A stretch of 64,000 nucleotides of DNA, taken from positions 3,146,001 through 3,210,000 of the forward strand of contig CATNEN010000033.1 of NCBI GenBank assembly GCA_950097015.1, given 5' to 3'. Made by a program: the position numbers and the translations under genes. Positions 26,946-37,959 of the stretch are shown in pieces. Below the pieces are notes generated by a model. It saw only the letters and a program-made list of their open reading frames with translations, did not search any database and was not told where the DNA came from. This DNA comes from Macrostomum hystrix. Its lineage: Eukaryota > Platyhelminthes > Macrostomidae. Each line of letters opens with the position of its first letter. Position 1 is the stretch's first letter.

Positions 26946-28473
26946 AGTGACTTGCTGTTTTGAAAGAACAGAAAAATATAATGTAAGTAAAATAAAGAAT
27001 TCAAATGGCCTCACAACTGTCTCTTAAACCATGGCGCTTAGATCCATATCATCAATAATAGTTAATCAATATTGATAGTATTATTACTTGTTATTTTTTA
27101 TAAAAGTGATTTATTTTTTCATTGAATGCTTTATTAGAAAAAACATTAAATACTTTTTGTTTAACTTTGCAAGCGGAAATTTAATGCAAATCCGATTAAC
27201 AATGTTGGTCTCTTACAATACAATATTAATTAAATATTTCTGCTATATTTAAAACCCTCCAAGCTTTATAAAATGCTCTGCATGTTGATAGTTCAATGCA
27301 AAGCAATAAAAAAGGCTCGATAAAATTTGCGCAACGCTTTAAAATTCCATTTTTCATCAGCAGACTTCTTTCATAGTCGTGCCTCTAGCAGCATACTGAT
27401 GGTTATAGGATCATCTTTTTATTAATTTATTTATTAAAGCTGCATGTATATAATCAAAGCAAATATTTGTCATTTGATGAAATGAACAAAAGATACAGGC
27501 CCTAATTAAAAATCTTGCATCGTAGAAAAAATAAAATAATGGAATGATTTTTTTATAAACGTTTTAATTATTACATTTTTACAAATGTAACGATAGATCT
27601 AAATGACACTTTAGTAGAGCCAATTTTTTTCTGCATATAGCTAACGCTTATCCAGAGAATCCTGCGATTTTAGACACATTCAATTGAAATATATTAGTAT
27701 TTAAGCATTCTGGTTAGTTGACCAATTGAGATTTCCAACAAATTATCTTTGTGTTCATGTTTCTTTGTTACCCAAGTGCGAACGCTCTCCTCTCAGTGAT
27801 GATATTTGTAAGCTAACTAATGTAGCTCAGTGTCAGTTCAGAGAGACTAAAATCTGGAGAAGCGGCTTTTTGGCAAACTCACTATGCCCCTCGCCATAGT
27901 TAGCTGATCTGCACTACTGTCAAGAACACTCGTTATATTACGAGCGTACTTGTGATTTGATCATGCAAATCTGCTAGTTTTTTCTTGAGAAAGCCTCGCC
28001 AACTCTATATTCAAATTGATCAGAAAGGGAGACTTCAAAGCCATCTGCGCATCTGCTGGACTTGACTCCGAGCGTGCCCGCTCACTAGAAGTTGCCTCAG
28101 CTGCCTAAACCAATACGCTGACAGTTGGAGACTTGAAAACCACTTTAAACAACAGCGCGAAAGCTCTGCACCCAACCTGAAACTGTTTGCTTTGGCTTGA
28201 ATCCATCGAAGCTACTAAATCCATCAAGGGGAGCCTAATAAAGTAATTGAAGCTGACAAGCCATGCAGAGGATGGAATTCCAGACCGACGGAGATTCATG
28301 TCAACACCAAAACTAGCTAGAGTGCAAGAGGATGCGAGAATCAGTGCATAATAACATTCTCAATCCCAAGATTCCATGAAAATATATCTGTTTTTGATCG
28401 GCTGCATATACAAAGCCAATTGCCATGTTGAAAATTTGCTGCTTTTGGCGCCAATTTAAAATCGCATTAAAAA
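26946..28473. other. AT-rich intergenic DNA, no gene seen
   Basis: This spacer lies between the CFAP53 start and the GPCR stop codon, both on the minus strand. It is AT-rich with many in-frame stops. The only longer frame, near 28105-28299, has no recognisable protein character. It should contain the CFAP53 promoter, but I see no clear TATA box. Confidence 0.4.
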
Positions 28474-30213
28474 TCAGCGGCGCATGGGCTGCATTGGAAT
28501 GGATACCAGGCTGTCAGCCAGGGCGGCGGAGCAGCTGGTGCCGGCCGCCCCGGGACGATGTCGACCGCGCGAAGAGAATGCCGCCCCACCGCCGAATCCG
28601 GTGAGGGAGCCGCGCTCAGCCGCCAGGAGAGCCGCTGGCGGCAGTCGGTGGTGCTCCTGCCTCCGGCGCCAGAAAAGCAGGCGCGAGCGGAACTGTCTGT
28701 TCGTCACCGCGTAGCTGATAAAGTTGAGAACAGAGTCCGACACGATGCAGACGTTGCTGAGCCAGAACAGGTTGCCGCCAAGGCGAGCGAAATACTCCAG
28801 ATTGTACAGGACCAAAACTGGAGACTCGCACAGCAGGAACACAACGCACAGGTATGCTACCATGAGGTGCACGCGGTCAGATCTATCGTGACCTTCAGAA
28901 TGCTTGTTTGGCTCTTCCATTGGCTCCTGCTGATGCGAAACTGCGGGCTCCGTTGTGACCGTCTGCAGGCGCAGGGTGGAGAGGGTCACCTGGATACAAT
29001 ACAGGCTGCTTACGAACAGCATTGTGATCCAAGAAACATGAAACAAGAAAAGTATCGGGATCTAGGACAAAATCGTATAGGATCGAGGACAATCACCTCG
29101 AGATCTGGGACAAAAGCCTCGGGATATAGGATGAAGCCCTCAAAATGTGGTTTGATGGCATTTTCTTTAGAAAGTCAAAACGCTACAAACACTTGGGGAC
29201 AGTACCGGAATCCGACTGACCTCCCGCTGGTGCAGGTGACGGCGCAGTCCGGTGCGCCTATTTGCGCGGCGCCTAGCCAGTAGACGCAGCGCGGCGGCGC
29301 TGGACAGTCCGAAGACGCAGAGCAGAGGTAACAGGGTCTGCAGGAGGCCGCACAGATGAGCTTCAAAATAGAAAAACCACGGATGTGAGTAAAGGTGGGG
29401 CAGGACCACCGCTTTGCTTTCGTCTTCCTGGTAGCAGTAGACAGCCTTGGTGCGGAGGCCCCGCACTAAACTGACGGCCAAGCCAATGGTTACCATGGCA
29501 ACCATGAGGCAGTAGCTGCGCCGCCGGTTCAGTAAGCGTCGGCTGGTGATGCGCAGGATGGCCTCGAAGCGAACCAGTGACAGCGCGGCGATGGCCCAGT
29601 TGCGAAAGAGCAGAGCCGCCAGCCCAAGGACTTGAATTGCGCCCCCCAGGTGGAACATGGCAACGGTTGCTGGAGCCGGCTCGAAGTGGGGAAATTTCAC
29701 GCACGGTTGGGCCGCCAGGTAGAAGACAAAGTGGCTCAGCAGGCAGGAGTTCAGGCAGACTTCGCTAGCGCACAGGCTGGTGATCCACAGCAGTAGGATG
29801 CCGTTGCCGGTCACGTGACTTTTGAACACGGCGAGAGCCCAGGAGTTCAGCAGAAGGGCCAGCAGGCTGAGGGGCAGCAGGAGGCGGGCCTGGAAACGCG
29901 GGGGTGTTTGACGACACCTCGAAACAGCAACACTGAGCTCAATACATGAGAACATATGCTCAACACATGGGAAAAGATACGCAACACCTGGGAACAGAAG
30001 CTCAACACTTGGGAACGGAGACGTAGCAAGGTAAAATCCTACAAGCGATGCTACATCGAATTCACAGAAAATCTGTCAGTACCACTGAGCACAATCTCAA
30101 AGCCTATGAAAAAGCCCTACCTCCAAGTCCAGCGGCTGCGGGCAGTGAGCCCAGCTGAAGTTGCCGATGGAGCTGCAGTTCTGCTGCTCACCAATTATTG
30201 GCAGGGGCAGCAT
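28474..30213 (-). CDS. Rhodopsin-like neuropeptide-type GPCR
   Basis: A seven-helix plasma-membrane receptor of 425 residues. Exons on the minus strand are 30213-30121, 29889-29221 and 28989-28474, all phase 0. The ATG sits in a strong context (GCCACCATG), and the N-terminus carries N-glycosylation sequons NCS and NFS. Exon 2 encodes helices 1-5, with the helix-3 Cys (QPCVKF) and loop-2 Cys (VYCYQ) that normally form a disulfide. Exon 3 encodes helices 6-7 and the tail. The DRY motif is changed to VRF, keeping the Arg. Helix 6 has FLLCESPV, and helix 7 has LNFISYAVTNRQFR where NPxxY usually stands. This resembles FMRFamide/neuropeptide receptors of lophotrochozoans; the ligand cannot be told. 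The 100-residue tail is Arg- and Gly-rich. Confidence 0.85.
28995..29215. repeat. Degenerate repeat in GPCR intron 2
   Basis: The 231-bp intron contains several imperfect copies of a segment like GGGATCTAGGACAAAA about 25 bp apart (about 29055-29140). The copies are diverged and the array is short. Confidence 0.5.
29940..30020. repeat. Short tandem repeat in GPCR intron 1
   Basis: Three to four copies of a unit like TGGGAACAGAAGCTCAACAC, about 22 bp apart, lie in the middle of the 231-bp intron. It looks like a young or small version of the larger intronic arrays. Confidence 0.55.
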
Positions 30214-33200
30214 GGTGGCTAGTTGCTCGTTTCTGTTCCAGGCAATGAGATCGACGTCTCCGCTGCTTGATAAAGTCGTTTGGATAAAGTGCCATTGGGT
30301 GGGGATCTTTCTCTGCCGTCATTGGCTGCAAATGAGAATCAGGGTCGAGCAAGCGGTGCTAGGCCAAGGCGGATGCCAATAACGCCTGTTGCTTTTCATC
30401 AGGGACCATGGCTTTTGAGCAGCGCTCAGTTCCGCCCCACCGAGTCTGCTATAATCGGCTTTGAAAAAAGGAAGCTGTTTCGAATAAAGATTTGAAATCA
30501 AACACTTTCCTGCGTCTTCTGTGTTGCCAAGGGATGACAGGACTGCGCGAATAGGGCCCTGAGACAGTGGCATGTGGGACACGCAATCAGGGGATTAGGG
30601 ATGCATTAGGCTTTGCAATCTGGCCCTGAGCTGCACGGGTTCGACTGACTGAGCTGATGGGAATAATTCGGCAATTAAAAGTCTTCATCATTCACGGCTG
30701 ACGTTAGTTAATTAGAATATTTGCAAGGGACATTTTTAAAGGCCTTTGTGCATTTTTGTGACTTTTCCTACTTTTGACAGGTAATTAATGTAGAGCAACA
30801 ATCCATGCAAAGACATTTGACATTTTGCGATCGTGCCAGACACGTAAAGGCTAATCAGCCACGTCAATAACTGAATCAAGTTCTGATTCAGCCAAAGCAA
30901 AAAAGTTTTTCTTCATCACATTTTTTAAGTTTAAAAACTATCTGTCTTTTACATTTCTCCTGGCGGAGCTAGCTAATCATGAGTTAGCTTCAGAGATTGA
31001 GCAATTATAGGATACTGCAATTTGTGTCAATTTGTGTACTGCAATCCCCTAAGTCCATGGACTGTACAGATGTCACAGTCTTTAGATGTATATCGCGCAA
31101 AAGATGAGCTGTGCCGCTGGCTTTTGCATCTGGCCTACTGGGCGAAGTGCCATTTCTTCGTCTTTAACATGACAAAGATTGCAATTCGGTTCTAAATTAA
31201 ACTATTATAATTTGAATTATGTGGTTAAGAAATCGATACAATCTGAATTAGTGTTCTTGCCAGGTGCAAGATGAAGTACAGTCTCACGCTTAATTACAAG
31301 GTGAAATAACTCTTTCATTTCCAGCATTAAGGATCCCAATTGTGTGATTCCGAAAAGCAGTTATTGTGAAATCGTGCACCTGAAATGATTTCTACAGGAC
31401 TTGATCCACGGAGCAAAATTAGACAGAAAATAGAAAATATATAGATAATATATTTCAGACTATTTTTTTCAGAAGGTATGCCTGACAATAGATCAGCTAC
31501 AGTCATGTGAAATATCGTTCCCCGATATTTTAGGTGTCAGGAGCTCAACAGTTAAGAAAAGGAGATCTTAGATGCATTTGTTTCAGCAATAAATTGCGAC
31601 GGCGTCTCAAAATGCGCTGCTATATTGTACAATATGTAGCCAAACTTCAGGTATAAATGAAGGGGAACATATAAAATATGAGTTCTTTGAAAACATTGTG
31701 AATGGACTATATATCTATTGTTATTACTTCTATAATGGAGTAGCTAAAGCTACATCATATTTGCAAAGTACATAATTTATTTAAACTTGCCGAAGCTATA
31801 GGACTTGCAATTAGAAATTGAGCGGAGGACAGCACAGACTGACAGACAAGCAGGCAGACATAAAGAACATACAGAAAACCTTCATGGACAGGCGAACAGA
31901 CTGGCACATAAACACGGTAGCCGAAGCAATGCAAACGTTTTGTCGTTTAATATATTTAGGCTCCATTTTAAATTTTTGACGCCTGCTTCGCACTTTTATC
32001 GCATCACAAGAAGCGCACAAAAGAAGCCTAGCTATATTTCACTTTTTTCCCAGTGTCATGTATTAGTTTCTAAAATGTATCTAGAGAATGAATACGTAAT
32101 ATCTCTTGATTCTCTTTTTTTAGTGCGTTTAATTTATTTACACGGTTTAATAGACAATAGCACACCTAACATGGCTATAACCTATAAGCCTATATTAGCT
32201 ATTATATTTAGGGCCTATTAAGCTATAAAAGTATAGCTTAAAAGTATGCTCTAAAAGCACGGAACACTAGCACAAAATACGCATTAGTATGTTTCTTGCA
32301 CTAGGCCTAGGTGTATCTAGATTCTAGAGCAAATTATTAAATTGGCAAAAATTCAATTTAAATAATGCCTAGTGCCTAGTGTTCACTTCCTAAGACTTAA
32401 GCATTTGATAATTGTGTCAATTGCTGTTGTTTTTATATATATTTTGTTATTATCATTAGTCATATTATCAGATTGTACACACACATATTGCTGTTTTTTT
32501 TAATTCATTTTTTCACAATAGTAATTTAAATTAAAACTGCAAAAAATTGTAACATATATTTAGTAGCAGCAGGTAAGTAGCTAATGATAAACAAAGTAAA
32601 AAATATTTTTAAAAATTTTAAATTTTATATTTAAATTAAAAAAATGGAGTATTTGGATAGCAATAATGCAGAATTTAAGAGACTATGAAAACAAGTACAT
32701 GCTGCTAAAGAAAGTTAGCTAAATCATAGCTGTTTCTCAAGCCTTTGTCACCTATGCTTTGTAATTTGCCTGGATCTCTGTTAATTATAAATCTTCTAGA
32801 ATTATGTAGTTTGCCTCAAAATACTTGAAATGGATTAATCATATCTCTACCTTTTATTGACCTTATTTATATAGGCCTAACATTTTTTTCATATTTTTGT
32901 GTAAAACTGGATTTTACTGAGCAGAAGTAAATCATAAGCCAAATATACTTATACCTATACCTGACCCAGGCCCCTACTATTTATTTATTATACCCTTTAT
33001 TTCTCTTGCACTAATTTAATTGAATCTGATATATGTTTATTTACTTCTGATTTCAGCCTAATATTTTTGTCATATATCAATAGCTAGCTAGACTGCCTGA
33101 CTGATAGATAGTCTTACATTTTCTAAAGTCATGCAAAAAAGTTTTTTTGTACACTGATATACAGTTGATAGAATCTTCAACATGTACAAAGTTTTCAATT

Positions 33201-33409
33201 AGAATTTTTTAATAATATATTTAAATTTAAGTTTTTTTCAAAACCAAATTGCCAATAATATTTTATATGCTAACTTTTTTCATTTAATTCAAATTGAAAT
33301 TTCAAGCATATTTACTTATACAAAAAACCAAATAGCAAATAAATTAGGAACCCATTTTGAAATATTTTTTTAATTTAAAATGTAAAATGACTTTTTAATC
33401 TATTTACAG
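30214..33409. other. AT-rich intergenic DNA, no gene seen
   Basis: About 3.2 kb between the GPCR start and the first THYN1-side exon. It is strongly AT-rich with stops in all frames; a 138-codon frame near 31805-32221 shows no recognisable protein. A strong donor-like CAGCAG/GTAAGT near 32572 could end an untranslated or unrecognised 5' exon of THYN1. Confidence 0.4.
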
Positions 33410-34442
33410 TTTGTGAATTTATTCACCGCACATGTGAGCAGTAAGTTTAATATGTTTACTTTAATTTTGTATTCCTTTATGGGCAGAAGGAAATAAAGCC
33501 AAGAAGGCCTGGATTCCAACTGTTTGGCAACAGTTTAGCAAACAGTTTCAGACACAGCCAGAAGCTGATCCCATGCTCTGTGTATGGGATCCTGAAGTTA
33601 AACAAGCTACTGAGGTGAACTCTGAAAATAAATGCTAGCAGCTTTCCAAATAAATTTTCCAGGCAGGCAAATCTGGTAAGGCTAGTAGGAGCAAGCGGCT
33701 GTCAGGCAAGGCTAGGCAGCCAGCTGCGGTGCCAGCTGTGGTGAAGGCCAGTTCCTGGCAGTTCTGGCTCATTAAGTCTGAGCCAGAGAGCCGTGTAGAG
33801 GCCAATGGCGAGGAAATGAAGTTCAGCCTCGACGACCTCGAACAGCAGCCCAACGGCACTGCTGTCTGGGATGGAGTGAGAAACTATCAGGCCAGGAATT
33901 TCCTGCGAGACAGCGTGCAGCCTGGCCAGCAGGCCTTCTTCTACCACAGCAACTGCAAGCAGCCCGCCATTGTGGGCATCGCCAGCATTGTCAGGTGGGT
34001 TAGAGATGTTTGAGTCGTTGTAGAAATGCTTGATTTGTTATAGAGACGTTTGACAAGGGTATCTGTAACATTAGAGGTGTTTTTTGAGAAGTGTTGAGTG
34101 ACCTCCCAGTGTGTCTAGACCCGCCGAACTCTCGCTGAACCCCGCAGCCGCGGCTATCCGGACCCGACCCAGTTCGACCGCAGCCGGGCCCATTTCGACC
34201 CCGCCTCCCAGCCGGCGAATCCGCGCTGGTTCGCTGTGGACGTGAAATTTGAAGCCCGCCTGCCACGGCCGCTGCCGCTGTCGGAGCTCCGCAGTCTCCA
34301 CGCGGCCCACCGCGGCTCCGGTGGCGCATTGCGCAACCTGGCACTGTGCACCTGTCCCAGACTGTCTGTGCAGCCTGTCAGCAGCGAGGAGTGGCAGTTT
34401 CTCACCGACCTGGCCGGTCTAAATGAGAAGGACAATGATTAG
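33410..34442 (+). CDS. THYN1: Thymocyte nuclear protein 1 (EVE domain)
   Basis: A nuclear protein with an EVE domain, a PUA-like fold thought to read modified bases. Certain exons are 33663-33994 and 34148-34442, joined in phase 2. The protein shows FWLIKSEPESR, VWDGVRNYQARNFLR, AFFYHSNCKQP, then YPDPTQFD, NPRWFAVDV and a GGALRNLALC block, in family order. A Lys/Arg-rich stretch precedes the domain, as in the human protein. Two further exons, 33410-33440 and 33487-33614, have good acceptors and donors and keep phase, with 46- and 48-bp introns. They would add residues reading KAKKAWIPTVWQQF. The true start was not found; an ATG at 33573 is the nearest in frame. AATAAA lies at 34517-34522. Confidence 0.88.
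33995..34147. repeat. Decayed short repeat in THYN1 last intron
   Basis: This 153-bp intron contains three to four imperfect copies of a segment like TAGAGATGTTTGAGTCGTTG (34010-34070), diverged from one another. It fits the pattern of private intronic repeats seen in other genes here. Confidence 0.45.
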
Positions 34443-34516
34443 CGTTCTTGTCTGACTAATCAATATGAACTGATGCAATCGTCAACCCGCTTTTATTACA
34501 AACTAAACTGTTTAGA

Positions 34517-34522
34517 AATAAA
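34517..34522 (+). terminator. THYN1 polyadenylation signal AATAAA
   Basis: AATAAA 75 bases after the THYN1 stop codon, inside AT-rich 3' flank. The spacing fits a short 3' UTR. Confidence 0.5.
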
Positions 34523-34904
34523 AAGCACTTATCTTTTCCGTCTACTCGTCAGTAGTGTACTTTGCATTTTGCTGGGTATTTTAGGCGCACAATTGTTCTT
34601 TAATCTGTACTCGTATTTCGTTAATACAACCATAATAAGGTCGCCATCTTTTCAAAGCGTTGAGATATTTAGAAAGAAAGTCCATTTCTTCACTTAGCGA
34701 TATCGCATTCAGTTACACCCATGCCAATCAGCACTGAATTGCAGTTTTTAGAGATATTAAGATTAAAAATTTCACCAGCTTTTCGACTACACGAGTCTGT
34801 GCCTAGACAGAGCTTCTGGACCTTCAACTGGTGGCACCAGCTGATTTAAGACAGACTTTGAGTTGCAAATTTCTCTTATCTCAATCATCAAGCCCTGGAT
34901 ATTG

Positions 34905-35645
34905 CACTTGGCCAGTTGAAGTCACAAAAAATAATCACAAAATAATATATTCGAAAAGTCGGTGTCCCTTGCCTGAGCAGTAGCTGCACACTGTCTGTCT
35001 GGCTGACGAGGCCTGCTTGCTGGGGCACTGAGCCGGGTTGACCGCCGTTAAAGCATCTTTTGCCACTCTTCGGCTCCTCTCGTCTATAGCCTCCTCGTCT
35101 ACCGCGGCTGCTGATGGTAGCGACTGTTGCAGCCAGGTCAGTCACCTGCTCCTGCATCTGCTCCACCCGGTCCACCATTTGGTTGCTAACCGAGTTCGCC
35201 GAGTTTCTCATCGCAAAGACGCCAACCGATCTTGAGAATCGAGAGCTGCAGCAGCAGCAGCAGCAAACAATTGTTCTAGCTGCGTTTCCTGTAGATACTC
35301 CCTTGCCATTAGATTCCCTCCAGTGCAGTGGCGCAGTCCGCCAGCTGTCCTGGCTGCGTTTGCTCCAATCGGACTCATTCAGCAACGCCTCTCGAATGTC
35401 CTTTGGCAGTAGGCCAACACTCGGTGGCACAATTCGCAGTCTTTTACCTCCTGAGAGCGAATCTACCTGTGTTCGGGGCGTGCCTTCCGGTACAGAAGCC
35501 TGAGGGCGAAGCACTGTTCCCTCAGCGATTCTCCATGCCGGCTTCCGGCTCTCAAACTCTGCCAGAAACTCGGCGCAGAAAAAGTTATCCTTACTACTGT
35601 AGAACTGGATCAGCTCGTCTTTGATGCTCTTGTAGCTGAGAGATA
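34905..35645 (-). pseudogene. Broken Ty3/gypsy Gag carrying a bZIP exon fragment
   Basis: On the minus strand the region reads, with at least two frame shifts, as a retrotransposon Gag. It begins SIKDELIQFYSSKDNFF and FLAEFESRKP, continues with LPKDIREALLNESDW and a coiled segment VEQMQEQVTDL, and ends in two zinc-knuckle remnants: CFNGGQPG with the second Cys lost, and a C-x2-C-x4-H remnant in another frame. In the middle, 35200-35291 is a near-identical copy of the start of exon 2 of the bZIP gene 1.2 kb downstream. No polymerase or LTRs were found. The copy is not functional. Confidence 0.65.
35200..35291 (+). repeat. Duplicated bZIP exon-2 segment
   Basis: This 92-bp stretch matches 36428-36516, differing by two substitutions and one extra CAG. 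Its left edge coincides with the predicted first base of bZIP exon 2; similarity ends there and, on the right, just after TTTCCTG. It lies inside the Gag remnant. Confidence 0.8.
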
Positions 35646-35649
35646 TTGC

Positions 35650-36180
35650 AGAGTTAAAACAGTCGTAACAAAGCTACAACGTACCAGTGCACAAGCACTC
35701 AATACTTACACTTCTAATGGATCAGTAAACAATCCTTAATCTTCTAATTACGCTTGCATTTCAAAGAATGCCAATGCAGTGACCCTACATGTCTGAATTT
35801 AACCTTGCCGTTGTCATTGTCGCAAACAAGTGCGAATAGCTTGTGAATCGCACACAGTACAGTAAATAGTAATTTTCCTATTATGTTCACATTTTTAGAT
35901 TACTTTGTTATCGCATTTGAGAAGCTTATTGTGCTGAGAACCTGGGAAGGGCACAGGGCAACAGGTCTAATCGCTTGATTCCACAGTGAAGTTCATCTCT
36001 TGAACGTATTTGGCACTCGATGGACTCTACGGCTGGCTGTACGCGATCCGGCCCTGTACACAATGTCGTCATCGGCCTCCGTTCAGTTGGCGTGCTAAAT
36101 TTAGCACTACTAACACTGTCCTGCCAAAATCGGTAATAGCGATCTCGCGGATTCCCGGGTCCGTGGTCGGACACCTCATT
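35650..36180. other. Upstream region of bZIP gene, no gene seen
   Basis: Unique sequence between the Gag remnant and the bZIP promoter. A minus-strand frame at 35926-36174 has no recognisable protein character. It may hold upstream regulatory sites, but none is clear by eye apart from the promoter elements listed separately. Confidence 0.35.
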
Positions 36181-36181
36181 G

Positions 36182-36188
36182 TATAAAA
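36182..36188 (+). promoter_or_regulatory. TATA box of the ATF2/AP-1-like bZIP gene
   Basis: TATAAAA lies 110 bases upstream of the bZIP ATG. Transcription would be expected to start near 36212, giving an 80-base 5' UTR. Confidence 0.5.
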
Positions 36189-36246
36189 ATAGCTATAACT
36201 GCACGAAGCTTCCCGCCATCGAGTACAGGCGCTAAATATAGCTGCA

Positions 36247-36253
36247 TGACTCA
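36247..36253 (+). promoter_or_regulatory. AP-1 site TGACTCA at the bZIP gene
   Basis: A perfect TGACTCA, the palindromic AP-1/TRE site bound by Fos, Jun and ATF-type dimers, sits between the TATA box and the ATG of a gene that itself encodes such a protein. Self-regulation, as known for vertebrate JUN, is an inference. Confidence 0.45.
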
Positions 36254-36291
36254 GCTAGTAGGCTATATTAACAGGCAGGGAGTCCTGGCAC

Positions 36292-37244
36292 ATGGCCCAG
36301 CTATCGAGTAACGCAAGCGACAAGCCCAAGCGAACTAGGAAATCCCGAACTCAGCAGCAGCAGTAAGTAAAATGGTGAAGAGTCTGAAATTCCTCCGGCA
36401 CCGCCGCACAGAAGCTGGCTACTTCAGCGAGTTTCTCATCGCAAAGACCCCAACCGATCTTGAGAATCGAGAGCCGCAGCAGCAGCAGCAAACAATTGTT
36501 CTAGCTGCGTTTCCTGGCATCGGCTTGCCCACAGTTCAGCAACAGCAGCAGCAGCAGCAGCAGCTAACTGGGGCGTCTATAGTTGTGGATCCTCTAACCT
36601 GGCCAGTTAGGCAGGAGATTGTCATTTCTTCTGCTTCCCAGCAGCAGCAGCCGGCCCCTTCTCAGCCGCGCACCGCCAGCCTGGATTCCTACCGTTTGGC
36701 CAGACGCCGGGAACGCAACCGCGCCGCCGCTGCCAAATGTCGCCAGCGTCGTCAGGACCGGCTGGAAAGCCTGGCCGACTGCGTGCGCGAGCTTGAAGCC
36801 GCCAACGGTGACCTGGAGGCGGAGGTGGCTCAGCTGGCCGCGGCCAGGGCCCAGCTGGAGGCTCAGATGCGGGCACACCGGGCCCGCGAATGCCGACTGG
36901 CCGACTCCGAAGCTGCCGCTGCCGCCTCCGCTGCCGCAGCCGCCTCGATGGAAGACGAAGAAGACGCCTCCCAGCTGTCGACGTCCCCGTCGTCTCCGTC
37001 GTCCGTCTGGCTGGCGCCGCCGCCGACGCCGCTGCCGCAGACTTTGGCCGGTTCTGGAGGCAGCTTCCGCCGACCTGCCAGTCTGTCCCTGCAGAGTGTC
37101 GGACCGTCAGCTGACAACGCGGCCGTCAACTTGCCGTCGTTGATCACGCCCAGCGGCGAAGTCGGCATCGCATGCGGCAGCGGCCTGACGCCGTTCCTGC
37201 TGACGCCACAGTCGGCCTTCAAGCTGGAGGCGATGCAGTTTTGA
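36292..37244 (+). CDS. ATF2/AP-1-like bZIP transcription factor
   Basis: A nuclear DNA-binding protein of about 295 residues from exons 36292-36362 and 36428-37244, with a 65-bp intron in phase 2. Exon 1 gives a basic start (SDKPKRTRKSR). Gln runs follow near residues 40 and 61. The bZIP basic region RRRERNRAAAAKCRQRR fits the N-x7-R-x9-L rule (Asn121, Arg129, Leu139). Leucines repeat at 139, 146, 153, 160 and 167, ending in His174. The ERNRAAA and CRQ signatures and the zipper ending in AH are closest to ATF2/ATF7/CREB5. Asn150 at the second a position favours homodimers or Jun-like partners. A poly-Ala linker, an acidic/Ser stretch and a Pro/Ser/Thr-rich tail follow. No ATF2-type zinc finger is present. 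An ATG at 36372 lies in the intron. Confidence 0.85.
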
Positions 37245-37955
37245 AAACTGTCAGATCACGCGCTTCTATTTTCAGATAGATTGTCATTTTCTCAGTTGTT
37301 TTTCGCTCTGGCTTCGTCAGTGTTTAACTGGTCTGCATGAAGCACATGCGGCATTTACGCAAAACTCAACCGATTTGTTCTGTGTTAAAACGAAACAGAT
37401 CTAGCAGTTCTATCTACTGGATCTCGAATTATTGCACTGAAATATTTTTTACTGCGATCTATTTTGTTTTACTTGTTCAAATACATGTAGAAAATTCAAT
37501 ACTTTGATGAAATTTACTCCGCATAAATGATTTCAATGCGTCTCAATATTTCAATACAGTGTTTTACAATCAGTTTTTCTTGCCAGTGTGACGTTAACGT
37601 CTGTTTACACTGGTAGCCAAAATCTTCAGCGGCAATTCTTGGGTGCTGCTATTTTTAGGCGTATCTGCGTCACATCGCTGCACTTGTATGTGAAACTTGC
37701 ACTGTACACTGACGCTATCGCTCTGGACTTTCCATAACCTCACTCGACCAGCGAAACATTGTGAGGAGGATTGCACTCTGCTCTTTCCACTCTCTACCCC
37801 TGTTCTCCCCCGCACTCGCCAATTCTCTTTGCCTTTCCTTTTCTGACTACTACAAGCAAGCTTGTAGGGAAAAATAAGTAAGTCTATCTTCAAACTGAAA
37901 GCGAATGCAAATAAGAACAAATTTCGCAATACAGTTCAGCTACCAAAACTCAGGA
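37245..37955. other. 3' flank of bZIP gene, no further gene seen
   Basis: AT-rich sequence that probably includes the bZIP 3' UTR, although no AATAAA is obvious in the first 300 bases. A minus-strand frame at 37594-37929 is not recognisable as protein. Confidence 0.4.
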
Positions 37956-37959
37956 AACC

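Noticed and set aside
28105-28299. Minus-strand 64-codon frame as an extra GPCR or CFAP53 exon
   Set aside because: No family similarity, no matching splice sites, and both neighbouring genes are complete without it.
36619-37143. A 174-codon Pro/Arg-rich plus-strand frame
   Set aside because: It is an out-of-frame reading of the bZIP exon 2, which has the heptad leucines in the chosen frame.
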